This document shows, piece by piece, positions 1 through 9,073 of a DNA stretch of 64,000 nucleotides (position 1 is its first letter; each line of letters starts with the position of its first letter). Below the pieces are notes generated by a model, which saw only the letters and a list, made by a program, of their open reading frames with translations, had not been told where the DNA came from and ran no database searches. The stretch lies in assembly GCA_026874595.1 (NCBI GenBank), contig CM049322.1:4265900-4329899 (forward strand). The letters are read 5' to 3'. This DNA comes from Sipunculus nudus (taxonomy: Eukaryota; Annelida; Sipuncula; Golfingiida; Sipunculidae). A program made the translations under genes and the position numbers.

Positions 1-490
1 GACGTTGGTGTGAGGACAATGATGATGCTGCTGTGAGGACGTTGGTGTGAGGACAATAGGGGATATCGGCATGAGGACACTGACAATGTTAGTGTGATGA
101 TATAATGAGGTCAGTGTGAATACAATGATGATGTTTGCAATATGACACTATGACATTGTTGTGAATACACAATAATGGTGTTGGAGTGAGGACACTTGTG
201 ATCTTGCTGCGAGGACAATGGGGATGTTAGTATTATTACATTAGGATGTTGGTTTGAGGACATTAGTGATGTTGGTGTCAATGGTGTGAGGACAATGATG
301 ATGCTGTTGTGAGGACAATGTTGTTGGAATGAGGACTACGAGGATATTGACGTGAGGACACTATGACAATGATAGTGTGATGATATAATAATGTCAGTGT
401 GTGAATACAATGATGATGTTTGCAAGATGACACTATGAGATAGGTGTGAATACACGAAGAATGTGTTCGTGTGAGAACAAGGAAGATGCA
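1..490. repeat. Degenerate minisatellite at the left edge
   Basis: Imperfect tandem units of roughly 25-30 bases recur, built around GTGAGGACAATGATGATG and GTGTGAATACAATGATG. A longer period is also visible: the block beginning near 76 (GAGGACACTGACAATG, then a GTGTGATGATATAAT motif) returns near 354, a spacing of about 278 bases. The array is cut by the window start, so its full length is unknown. No coding frame is convincing. Confidence 0.8.
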
Positions 491-571
491 TTCGATATCG
501 TGACTAACTTGGCGAAGTTGTTCTTGACCGGGAAGGCAGCTTTATCGTCTGACCCCCTAAAATTACAAGTA

Positions 572-1477
572 AACTAGAATACGGGTAGTCGACAAGCGAC
601 TACGTGTATCCGCCTAAATCAGGGTGAAACGGGTGAAGTGAGGCATGGATTGAGTGGCAAGGGGAAATAGAGTGAAGTGTTGCATATTAGCATGGATGTC
701 TGCAGCTAAATTGTGTATGTAGGTTGCGCCACCTACCAAAAATCCAGAAAGCTGTCCAAGTTGTATACATATGCAAAATTTAAGGCAGATAAGTGAAACC
801 ACTACATGTATATGAGTGATTTTAGCCCGTGGCAGACAAACAGATGGATGCTGAGCAAAAATGGTTACAGGTGGCGCCACCAGTTTTGCGTATGATAAAG
901 AGCTATGTGAAAACTATACACATGCAAAACTTTGGCCCAGTCGGTCAAACGGTTCCCAAGATATGAGCTTGGATGTCTGCTGCTTAAACTAGAATACAGG
1001 TAACGCCACCTGTCATAAAATCAAGAGAGCTGTCGGGGATGTATAAACCTGCAAAATTTTAGGCAGATATGTCAAACCACTGCCGAGATATGAGTCATTT
1101 TATCCCATGGCAGACAAACAGACGGGAGCTGTGCAAAAATGGTTGCAGGTGGCGCCACCATTTTTTGTGTATGTTATAAAGCTCTCCAAGGACTACATTT
1201 TTGCAAAACAATTTTCCTGATCGGTCATACGGTTCCCGGGATATGTGGGTTTATGTGTCAAAACAGACGCACAAACGGACACAGAGCGCAGAGGAAAGGT
1301 CAGAGGTCAAAACAAAATCGGGGCGCAGCAGTTCACATGTGACCCGTACATAATTCCGGGTTTCGTAAAATTCCGCCCAGCGGTTACAGAGGAGTTCTCC
1401 GGACACCTACGCCGCGGCGACGGCGGCGGCGTGCAGCTGAAAACATAGTATCCGCAAAACTCTGTTTTGGCGGATAC
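572..1477 (+). mobile_element. GGCGCC-box non-autonomous element, copy A
   Basis: A roughly 870-base unit is bounded by inverted GTATCCGCC (from 606) and TTTTGGCGGATAC (ending 1477). A further ~34 bases at the left end, including a GTAGTCG/CGACTAC hairpin, are shared with copy B. Inside are several diverged repeats, each carrying GGTGGCGCCACC-like palindromes (about 730, 870, 1000, 1150) and phrases such as GCAGACAAACAGA. The right end is a hairpin of GTATCCGCAAAAC against GTTTTGGCGGATAC. No long ORF is present, so this is a non-autonomous element. The superfamily is not identified and no target duplication was found. Confidence 0.75.
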
Positions 1478-3030
1478 AATTATATGGGGTGCTCATATTA
1501 TTATCGATGTTAAGGCTGACTGTAGAAGAATGATGTTCACGGTAATTCTGCTGATCACTGGGGCAGGCAGATGTATCTGAAGCTGTACATATGTCTGCAC
1601 ACATTGATCGCTTGCGATTCACACCGCGAGAAGCTTTTGGAGCCTCGCTTTTGACAACTGCGCCGATACTACATTTCTGAGAATGTGCAGACTTGTGTGT
1701 GTGTTTGTGTGTCCTTGAGCAATGTTTAAGGGCGTTTGAAGGTTATCGGTAACAATTTCGATACGGTTCAGAGTTCAGAGGTAAAAAAAAAATAATCAAG
1801 AAACACATTATGTTTGAGATGATTTACACTACTTAGTGAATTGAAATGATTGTAGGAGATGCCTGTGCAAAAGTTTTATTGAGGGTTGTGTAATATTATC
1901 GTAAAAAATAAAGTTGGTGTTAAAATTGTGTCTAAGAAAAACAAGTGTGTGTTTGATGATGATGTATTTTGGTTTGTGAATAGAAATAAATAAAAGAATG
2001 CTTTTATAAACTGTTAAAGTGTATGAGAACATGTTTTTTAATGGTGTAATATTATTGAGAATGAGTCTATAAAAATAGCAATGTTACGGTCGTATAATTC
2101 AATTCGGCCTGTGCATGATCTACCTTGAGCTATTACTGTTACCACACAGTCAAACACAAGAAGACAAAAGGTAATAGCTTACAGAGATTAATTCATTAAT
2201 AAAGGACTGTAAATACATGATGATGCTTGATATTGCATGTGGTTGATCTCATTCACTTATTCTTCAACTGAGTAATGTATTGTAATCACCATTAACTCAG
2301 ATACTGCAGATGATAGGGACAAATGAATATTTTTTTAAAAATCGTTTTTAATCAACATTTATTGAATCAATAAAAAGTGTAAAAATATAAATAAAAGCAC
2401 AAGTATAATGTTACCACTTACTTTTGTGAGTTTAAACCTTTACTTAAAATAATCTAACTCATTCGGCTAATATAGTTTGTGGTTCCTTAAAAAATATACA
2501 ATTCAGCTTGAATTATTATAAATGAACAATGTGCATGCTTAAGTAAAATTTGTAAAGTAATGTTATAAATAAATTTATTAACTGTGATAATACTCTGTAG
2601 TTTATGTATTTGAACCGAAAAAAGGCTTCATTTAAAAGTTTCAGCTGAGAGCTATTACTGTAGTTACACCTTGAGATCAACTACTACTATTATGTTATGT
2701 ATATTAAAGCATCACTTTCTGTTTATACTTGTTTTAAGTGTAATGGCCGTTGTTAGACTGATCGTTAACATTTATAGCTATTTGTAGTTTATTCAGATAT
2801 TGCTGTCACATAGATGAAATACTGATACCTTTACAAATATTTGATAATGAAAGGCTACTACATCTTTGATGTAGTTTATAAAAGTGCACATTTTTAATTT
2901 AATAAAAAAACATATATTTGTTTTTTTATTATCACAAAGAAATAGCAGGGTCACTTTCACTAATATCCTTTCAAATACCAATATAAAATAAAAAAAAAAC
3001 AAATGTAAATATTACATCAAATTTGCCGAA
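1478..3030. other. AT-rich intergenic sequence, no gene seen
   Basis: Very AT-rich sequence with short runs of A or T and no ORF resembling a known protein. Small open frames on the minus strand (near 1829-2032 and 2793-3002) are low-complexity, rich in Phe/Ile/Leu/Lys, and look like chance openings. Confidence 0.6.
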
Positions 3031-3067
3031 TTTCAGCTGCGCGCCGGAACCCATGGCTCCCTTGTTG
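3031..3067 (+). repeat. 3'-end fragment of the hairpin-ended repeat family
   Basis: TTTCAGCTGCGCGCC followed by GGAACCCATGGCTCCCTTGTT closely resembles the right end of the 4-kb repeat at 23713-23746 (TCAGCTGAGCGCC, then GTGACCCATGGGTCCCTTGTT). It is in the same orientation. Only the end is recognisable here. Confidence 0.55.
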
Positions 3068-3383
3068 GAAAAGGAAACTGGTGTTAATGTAAAATGATTA
3101 CAGTGGTGGTAATGGTGAAATTTTGTGAATTTTGTGATATAATATGTTTTTGATTTCATTTATTATATATCAACATTAAAATCAGAGATGAAAGAAAGTA
3201 TGTGAACGTACTAGAATTTTATCCTCGGCCTGGATCTTTGGGGCCAGAGTTGTTGAGACGGCAGGGGTTTCTTTATAATAAAGATCTTTAGAATTAATGA
3301 ACCATGAACAAAATGAAATAGGTAAGGGGAACGATTACCTTGAACATGAAAATTGTGTTTATAATTTAGATTGCAGGCATTAC

Positions 3384-3592
3384 CTGTGAGAACACTTCGG
3401 TGTAACTGGCCAGACGGCGGTGTTTCAAGCCTCGAGCGCCTCCTGTAGTCCGTACCCACACTAAGTCTACGTAGAGTTCGTCCATCGGCACCGAGACTTG
3501 CTTGTCGTACCAGCTCCATATGTCTATCTTGTTGTACAGACGCAGCAGAGTACCAGCTAATAGGCGCTGAAGTTTGGTGTCCTCAGACGACC
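3384..3592 (-). CDS. Exon-like ORF resembling a pre-NACHT segment of an NLR-like protein
   Basis: A 209-base open stretch is bounded on the minus strand by a good acceptor (TTCTGTACAG, exon from 3592, phase 1) and a good donor (CAG/GTAATG after 3384, phase 0). It encodes about 70 residues with the pattern L..LY.KIDIWSWYD, then VSVPMDELYVDLVW, a Gly-rich bridge, and LASYTEVFSQ. From memory of the family, invertebrate NACHT/STAND receptors often carry such a segment, with VPMD..Y and SYT..F, just before the P-loop. No P-loop exon follows within the window. The next open piece with an acceptor (75 bases, 3211-3285, ending in a stop) does not look like NACHT. It lies 320 bases past the stop of the lectin gene on the same strand, but its acceptor phase does not match that gene's transmembrane exon. 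It may be a remnant or part of another gene. Confidence 0.4.
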
Positions 3593-3757
3593 CTGTACAG
3601 AATCCATTCAACAGTTACAATTGTAACGGTGTAGGGGAAAAAATCAGTTAAAGACATATCCTGGTTTCTGACGATGCCATATTCACAGTAGTTGGTTCAA
3701 GTGCCATCTTAACTCTAACAGAACAGTGTCACTGAATCTTTGTATCCGTGCTTGCCA

Positions 3758-3763
3758 TTTAAT
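3758..3763 (-). promoter_or_regulatory. Candidate polyadenylation signal ATTAAA
   Basis: On the minus strand ATTAAA lies about 150 bases past the stop codon of the lectin receptor gene (stop at 3911-3913). It is the common variant of AATAAA and is well placed. Such hexamers are frequent in AT-rich DNA, so the assignment is tentative. Confidence 0.25.
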
Positions 3764-3910
3764 GAGAAGCCTACGCCAGGATTCATCAACAAAAAAAAAA
3801 AAAAAACAAGGCTATGCTAAAAATGTAAAGGTTATGCAAAACCTGATCCGAAGAGCATATTGATGATTCATGGTATTGCAAGGAAGTGGAAAAAATCTTG
3901 TAAAATTAGA

Positions 3911-3994
3911 CTAACTTTTGTCCACAAATGGTTGATGTTCCTCTTGTAGCTCTATATGGCTTGACTTCTTCTTCCTCGGTTGCTGACCCGTTTT
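3911..3994 (-). CDS. Lectin receptor terminal exon: cytoplasmic tail and stop
   Basis: 84 coding bases in phase 0. The acceptor is TTTCATTACAAAG before 3994 and the TAG stop is at 3911-3913. The 27-residue tail opens with a basic patch (KTGQQPRKKKS) and continues with acidic and polar residues (SHIELQEEHQPFVDKS). There is no ITAM, ITIM or TIR domain, so any signalling would need a partner. Confidence 0.7.
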   Translation of the reverse strand, partial: KTGQQPRKKKSSHIELQEEHQPFVDKS

Positions 3995-6900
3995 CTTTGT
4001 AATGAAATAAATTGTTAAAGGGAACATGGATACACCACGTGTTGTCGTGTATGAAAATTCATTAATTACTCAAGTATTTTTTTTTTCGGTACATAGTGTT
4101 ATCCATGGTTACATAGGAATTTCCGAGTGTTAAATGATATCAACCAATTACAACTGGAGTCTTGAGCACTGACCTGTGTGACTCATCATTATTTCTATGT
4201 CTCCCTCTGGCCCATATTTTCTGATCATTGCATATCAATTAAACTATGCATGGTAAACATGTCATTTGTAAATAAATACAAAATGATCTTGATACACAAA
4301 AACATACCTTTCTCCAACAAAGGACGAAAATCAGAATACAAGAAACCAGTAATATCAGCGCAGTTACTATGACCACTGGTATGTACCAACTAGTGCCGTT
4401 TTCTAAAAGAGAAACAAAAAAAGTTATAGCCTAATTATATTGGCAATGAAAAAAACCAAGTCACACAATGCGATCCGATAACACGTCACAAAGGGCAGTT
4501 TTAATGTACAATGTATTTATTTGTGAATATGCTTAATATAGTGTCAGCTTTTTGTTCAGCACTACATAACAGGTACGACATAACATATGTGAAGCAGGGC
4601 TATATACCACCCACCTATCTGAATTGAAGTGGTGGTCCACAAAGACGTGTAGTTTTGTGGGGTGTCAGTTGTCATCGGGACATCTGGGGATGAAACGTGA
4701 TGGAAAACAGTGATTTTGAGACAAGCACGCACATAAAAAGTCATACTTTGCCCCCTTATCGAATTCGGACGCTTTACATCAGACTCCGAAAACGTAAAAA
4801 TTCTACAAAATGTGTGCGTGTTAAAAAAGGAATACAATATATTTGAAAAATGTGTTTTTACCCTTTGTGAAATTACGAAAAAGACAATTCTAAGGAAACA
4901 AAATACAATGTGCTCTTTTAAAGGTTATTCTTTTATAGAGAAAATGAAACATACCTGTCTTTTCTACACATAAATAGTGTGATCGATTTGTGCACGGCTG
5001 TACCATAACTTTGCCGTCTTGAAGAACAACAGAACAGTTATCGCCACCAGACGGCTCTCCCGTCGCCCACAGTTCAGCTGTGATCGGATCTACGAACAAA
5101 TAACCTGTCAAATGCACTAATCTGTTTGGTTATTCGGTAAGGATTTTGAATATATGCATTCGGACTCTCATACCGCTATTCGAATCTCTCTGAGAGTTAT
5201 TTAAATGCATATGACCTTTCAGTTTTATTGAATTAAAAGTTAAAAAAAAATTGTATAATATATACCATTGTGTATATAATGTCCTTCTCTTTTTGTTATT
5301 ATTTGTTTGAAAATGATATCTATACGTACCTGATGCCGCATTTGACATCCACGCTTCTCGTCTCAATCCCAACCAGAAACTTGGACACACCAAGTCTCCT
5401 CCTCCCTCTGGTCCCTCAGCCAACATCTCTCTCACCACCGGGTCAGTAACTACCGGCAGGTCCATTTTTCTATGAGGATGGTGAAGGCAATGCGCACGCG
5501 CCTGATACCAATTCCGGTTGTGGCAAAATCGAAAAAAACACTTATCTCCAAGATGACGGCATGCATTCCCCGAGATCCTGCGGTGATCCCTGCATGTCTT
5601 ACAGTCTGCACAATCAATGATAGTTAACGTATCATGTGAGAAATGGGAATAGGGTTTGGTTTAATTATGGAACTAATGCATTATAATGGAGACCCCTGAA
5701 TGTATATTGTGTTAACACATATCTAGAGACGTTTTGGGATATAAATATGAAATGAATTTTCAGACCACTCCTGGTAAATGTACAATTTATCTGCGAACAA
5801 GCCGTCATGTAGGTGACGCAGACCCTTCATGTTGGCAATATGCGGATTTTACAGCTAATTATGGAAACCATTTGAATAAACATTATTTAGGCAAAAAGAC
5901 GGGATCTCATGCAGAGTATCCTGACATTTATATAATGGTAAGTTGCAGAAGATACATATTGAAACATGTGAAAAATTTAATTGACCTTGAAGGCATACTG
6001 ACAAGGTATAACAACGGATGTGTTATTCTCTATCGCCGAATTTTAAGTCGTAGTCAGGAATAATTAAGAATGTTTATGACAACATTGCTTTTTTTCTTAC
6101 GCCAGAACTATACGTACGTTCAAAACGAACGAGAAGGAAAATCTATGTGCAAAAATGCTTGTGTTGAATTTCATACATCATATATTATCCTGAAAGCCGG
6201 TTGCTTTCGCTAAGAAACATGAATGACAAACCTTTTAGTTCACACATATGCCCTCCTCCCCTCTGACAATCTTCGGGAAGTATTATTTTTCTCTCGTTAT
6301 CATACTCTGCACAAGTTCTGCTGTGCATGTTCGCCCAAAATCCTGTCCCTGAAAAAATAGTTTAATCTTTGAGCTCTTTGCACTGAACATCTATTAATAT
6401 TCATAAAATGAATAGTATATATACATATAAAGTAGGCATGGGTGTTTTGGATATGTTATTGATCCGTTTAACTGAAAATAGAATAGGAGTTCCGAATTCA
6501 AGATACAAATGGTCTTCTGATAATATAAATTGAAATTTCGCTAAATTTATCGTAGAAAATCCCAGTGAGTAAGTGTTAGATTTTGTATCAGCATTTATAC
6601 ACATCTAATGGCGTGCTAAAATAAGAAAGACTTCAGCAGCAAAAACAATTCTTCTCTGAACTATGCCGGGTCGTGATTGCTGACACTTTGAATCCAGAGC
6701 TCGATTGATATACAGTAGTATGACAATTGTATTGATGTATGCTATTGCCCACATGGCAATTTTTTTTTTTCAATAGTTATCGGTGCAATATCTTTTAACT
6801 GTATCCGCCAAAACGAAGTTTTGCGGATACTATGTTTTTGACCGGGTTCCGCCGCCGCCGCCGCGTTCGTTTCCGGAGAACTCCTCTGAGACTACGTACT

Positions 6901-8043
6901 GGACGGATTTTTCCGAAACTTACACCAATTATCGGGTCACATGTGAACTGGTGCTTAACTAATTGGCCTTGACCTCTGACCTTTCCTCTCTGCCCAGCGT
7001 CCATTTGTGCGTCTTTTTCAACATATAAACCCACATATCTCGGGAACCGTTTGACGGATCAAGGAACAAAATTGTACAAATGTAGCCCTTGGATAGCTTT
7101 ATAAATACACAAAAATGGTGGCGCCACCTGCAGCCATTTTTGCACAGCGTCCATCTGTTTGTCTGCCTTCGGTTAAAATTACTCATATCTCTGCAGTGGT
7201 TTGACTAAATTTCCTTAAATTCGACATGCGTATACATCCCGCATAGCTTTCTTGATTTTATGACAGGTGGCGCCAGCTTCATTCACGTTCACGCTGCAGA
7301 CATTAATGCTTATATCTCCGGACTCATTTGACCAATCAGGAATTTTTTTTACCTTAATGTAGCCCTTGGATAGCTTTATAACATACACAAAAATGGTGGC
7401 GCCACCTGCAGCCATTTTTTTCACAGCGTCCATCTGTTTGTCTAGTGGGATAAAATCACTCATATCTCTGCAGTGGTTTGACTTTTCAAACTGAAATTTT
7501 GCATGTTTATACATCTTGGATAGTTTCTCGTTCAAATTACAGGTGGCGCCACCTACAATCATGTTTACGTGGCAGACATCCATTCTAATATGAAACACAT
7601 GTAACTCTATTTCCCCTTGCCACTCAATCCATGCCTCACTTAACCCGTCCTACTCTGATTTTGGCGGATACACGTAGTCGATTGTCGAGTACCCGTATTC
7701 TAGTTACATCTACAACTGGCGTTCAGAGATTATCCAGATATCAAAGATGGTTAACAGAGGTCAAAACCTTTTGGAAAAAAAATATGAAAAATGGGATTTG
7801 AGTGGAAAACACGGTTTATGTGATGTATATTGCCCACGGTGAGTTTACCTTCCTGTTGCCCATCGACCCACGTCCACCGTTCTAGTTTCCTCCTACGAGC
7901 TGCCAACCACACAGACGTCCGGTTGGTTCTTTGCATCCATGCAGTAACCTGGGATATATCATTTATACCCGGAAGCACCTGGTCGTGTAATCCACAGCAT
8001 TCCGCTGCATCATTCCAAGTTTTTGGTCCAGTGCAAAGGGCTG
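3911..8043 (-). CDS. Transmembrane receptor with two C-type lectin-like domains (5' end missing)
   Basis: Seven exons join in frame: 8043-7849, 6348-6232, 5605-5330, 5104-4955, 4683-4615, 4402-4308 and 3994-3911. They give CTLD1 (exons 1-2), CTLD2 (exons 3-4), a Thr/Ser-rich stalk, one membrane-spanning helix and a 27-residue basic cytoplasmic tail ending in a stop. All introns are GT/AG, and every junction is phase 1 except the last (phase 0). This consistency is strong support for the model. The role is inferred from architecture: a cell-surface type I protein binding a ligand outside the cell. Canonical sugar-binding residues are incomplete, so carbohydrate binding is uncertain. Exon 1 starts in phase 1, so at least one upstream exon with a signal peptide is expected. 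None was recognised above 8043. Copy B of a mobile element sits in the first intron. Confidence 0.78.
4308..4402 (-). CDS. Lectin receptor exon: transmembrane segment
   Basis: 95 bases, phase 1 in and phase 0 out. The acceptor is TTTCTCTTTTAG before 4402 and the donor is AAAG/GTATGT after 4308. It encodes NGTSW followed by a hydrophobic run of about 22 residues beginning YIPVVIVTALILL and ending IFVLCW, then a basic stop-transfer pair RK. This is a clear single-pass helix, and with the stalk outside it gives type I topology. Confidence 0.75.
4615..4683 (-). CDS. Lectin receptor exon: Thr-rich juxtamembrane stalk
   Basis: 69 bases, phase 1 at both ends. The acceptor is TTTCATCCCCAG before 4683 and the donor is ATAG/GTGGGT after 4615. 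The encoded peptide is rich in Thr and Ser (VPMTTDTPQNYTSLW, then TTTSIQI) and has one NYT sequon. It joins the end of CTLD2 to the membrane segment, and the composition suits an O-glycosylated spacer. Because it is short and symmetric it could be skipped without changing the frame. Confidence 0.68.
4955..5104 (-). CDS. Lectin receptor exon: C-terminal half of CTLD2
   Basis: 150 bases, phase 1 at both ends. The acceptor is TTTGACAG before 5104 and the donor is GACAG/GTATGT after 4955. It continues CTLD2 with YLFVDPITAELWATGEPSGG, then DNCSVV and, after a short strand, PCTNRSHYLCVEK. The GEPS motif sits where the calcium- and mannose-binding EPN motif is found, but the later WND triad is replaced (KVMVQPC). 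Ligand binding is therefore probably not classical. An N-glycosylation sequon (NRS) is present. Confidence 0.8.
5330..5605 (-). CDS. Lectin receptor exon: N-terminal half of CTLD2
   Basis: 276 bases, phase 1 at both ends. The acceptor is GATTGTGCAG before 5605 and the donor is CATCAG/GTACGT after 5330. It encodes 91 complete residues, starting with a Cys-rich lead (CKTCRDHRR), then CFFRFCHNRNWYQARAHC, MDLPVVTDPVVREML and a FWLGLRREAWMSNAAS core. This is the standard order of the long-form CTLD: a first cysteine pair, W..A...C, DLPV....V...L, and WLGL.R..W. Confidence 0.82.
5734..6063 (+). CDS. Unrecognised 109-codon ORF antisense within a lectin-gene intron
   Basis: A 330-base open frame lies on the plus strand inside the 626-base intron between exons 6232-6348 and 5330-5605. 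The product is polar, with four cysteines spread along it and no signal peptide, membrane helix or motif that I recognise. In AT-rich DNA a frame of this length is somewhat unusual but can arise by chance. Nothing around it resembles a promoter I can defend. Most likely non-coding. Confidence 0.12.
   Translation: MGYKYEMNFQTTPGKCTIYLRTSRHVGDADPSCWQYADFTANYGNHLNKHYLGKKTGSHAEYPDIYIMVSCRRYILKHVKNLIDLEGILTRYNNGCVILYRRILSRSQE
6232..6348 (-). CDS. Lectin receptor exon: C-terminal half of CTLD1
   Basis: 117 bases, phase 1 at both ends. The acceptor is a pyrimidine-rich TATTTTTTCAG before 6348 and the donor is AAAAG/GTTTGT after 6232. The 39 residues include TGFWANM, a cysteine (RTCAEY), then ILPEDC and GGGHMCELK. 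This reproduces the C....D.C.....ICE pattern that closes a CTLD. There is no EPN or QPD motif and no WND, so canonical calcium-dependent sugar binding is not expected from CTLD1. Confidence 0.75.
6801..7705 (-). mobile_element. GGCGCC-box non-autonomous element, copy B
   Basis: This is an inverted copy of the element at 572-1477 and lies inside the first identified intron of the lectin gene. It has the same ends: GTATCCGCCAAAACGAAG at 6801 with its hairpin partner, and TTTTGGCGGATAC ending at 7671 followed by the shared ACGTAGTCG flank to about 7705. GGTGGCGCCACCTG-type palindromes occur near 7125, 7270, 7395 and 7545, and two adjacent units (about 7085-7210 and 7360-7470) are nearly the same. 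No coding capacity. Confidence 0.75.
7849..8043 (-). CDS. Lectin receptor exon: N-terminal half of CTLD1
   Basis: 195 bases, phase 1 at both ends. The acceptor is CGTTTACAG before 8043 and the donor is AG/GTAAAC after 7849. The translation begins LCTGPKTWNDAAECCGL, the typical first CTLD helix with W..A...C. It runs on to a WLAARRR stretch and then WTWVDGQQE, where the WLGL-like core and the following aromatic strand of a CTLD belong. The domain is of the short form, with no extra N-terminal cysteine pair visible here. Confidence 0.78.
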
Positions 8044-8130
8044 CTGTAAACGAAGAGAAGAACAATTTAACTGTTTAGACCAGAAATACACATATGGTCT
8101 TCACATTGTTAAACAGAAGTTGGCATTTTA

Positions 8131-8166
8131 ATCGGTTTTCTGACCAGTGCATAGATCTGCTGTGGA
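8131..8166 (-). pseudogene. Decayed duplicate of the start of a lectin exon
   Basis: About 90-120 bases upstream of the CTLD1 exon, the minus strand repeats its acceptor and first codons in degraded form. An AG acceptor is followed by codons reading DLCTGQKT and then a stop, against ALCTGPKTW in the real exon at 8043. It looks like a partial tandem duplication of the exon boundary that has decayed. Confidence 0.45.
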
Positions 8167-9073
8167 CGTCAAAATGAAATTAAACTCTCCTCTTTACTTA
8201 AAAAATGCTCGTATAGGGTAATCAACATTAGAAACCAGAAAAAGCACTCAGAGAGCACAGACCTCCGCCAAGGCAGCTTGAGAATGACGTGTTATAACAA
8301 TTCACGTAAGTAAAACAAAATAACCAGATAACTAGTATAATTAAATAGTAGCATCTGTTGGTCACTCAGCGTCAAAGTGTAATCTCATAACAATGGGAGC
8401 AGGTGCTCAGCTTTGTGATGCATATTACGTTTGTGACGTAATAACATTACAACCCGTACCGTGCGCCTTTACGTTTACCCTGAATTGGCCTAAAACTGTT
8501 ACAATTGCGGAAAGGTACATGTTTCAATTCCCTTTTAATAATGGCTTAAATATTATATTTTATAGACAGCAATATATACGTGTAACCTTCGCCAACAAGT
8601 GTATGTGAATTGTAAAATTCTGAAAGCCAACTCTATCCAGAAGGATCTCTTGCGGGAACATGTATACAATGGCGGACACAATCCCAAACGCGCTTTGGAT
8701 TCACCATAGCCTATGGCTATGGCATAAGTACCCCAAACAAATAACTTTCAGACAATTCCTAATTCTATCCTAAACTGATCATATTAGGTAACTAATAGTC
8801 TATTCTCTCTCGCAATTATTGTAAGATTCCCCGCTTCGTTTGACGGAGACAATGACAATGTCCATTGCATCATGCTGTCGCCTCGATCGGTATGCTTAAA
8901 TAAAGAGTCAACGATTATGACTGTGTATGAAAATAACTTCGACGTAGAAAAATAATACCGATTTTAGAATTATACTGTTGGGTTGAATCGATTCGTTCGG
9001 TATGAAAGGCAATATTTTTTTTTCAGTTAAAATACAAGTTTTAAAAAAAAGGAAAAATAGATAGTAGACTGTG
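8167..9073. other. No gene seen; contains a repeat-like motif
   Basis: I see no exon or RNA gene here. At 8246-8277 there is AGCACTCAGAGAGCAC followed by AGACCTCCGCCAAGGC, a phrase I associate with dispersed invertebrate repeats, but the family cannot be named from the sequence alone. The plus-strand open frame at 8393-8608 is unremarkable. Confidence 0.4.

Noticed and set aside
614-1342. Frames within the GGCGCC-box element and its copies
   Set aside because: They are not conserved between copies A and B in length or frame, so the element is non-coding.
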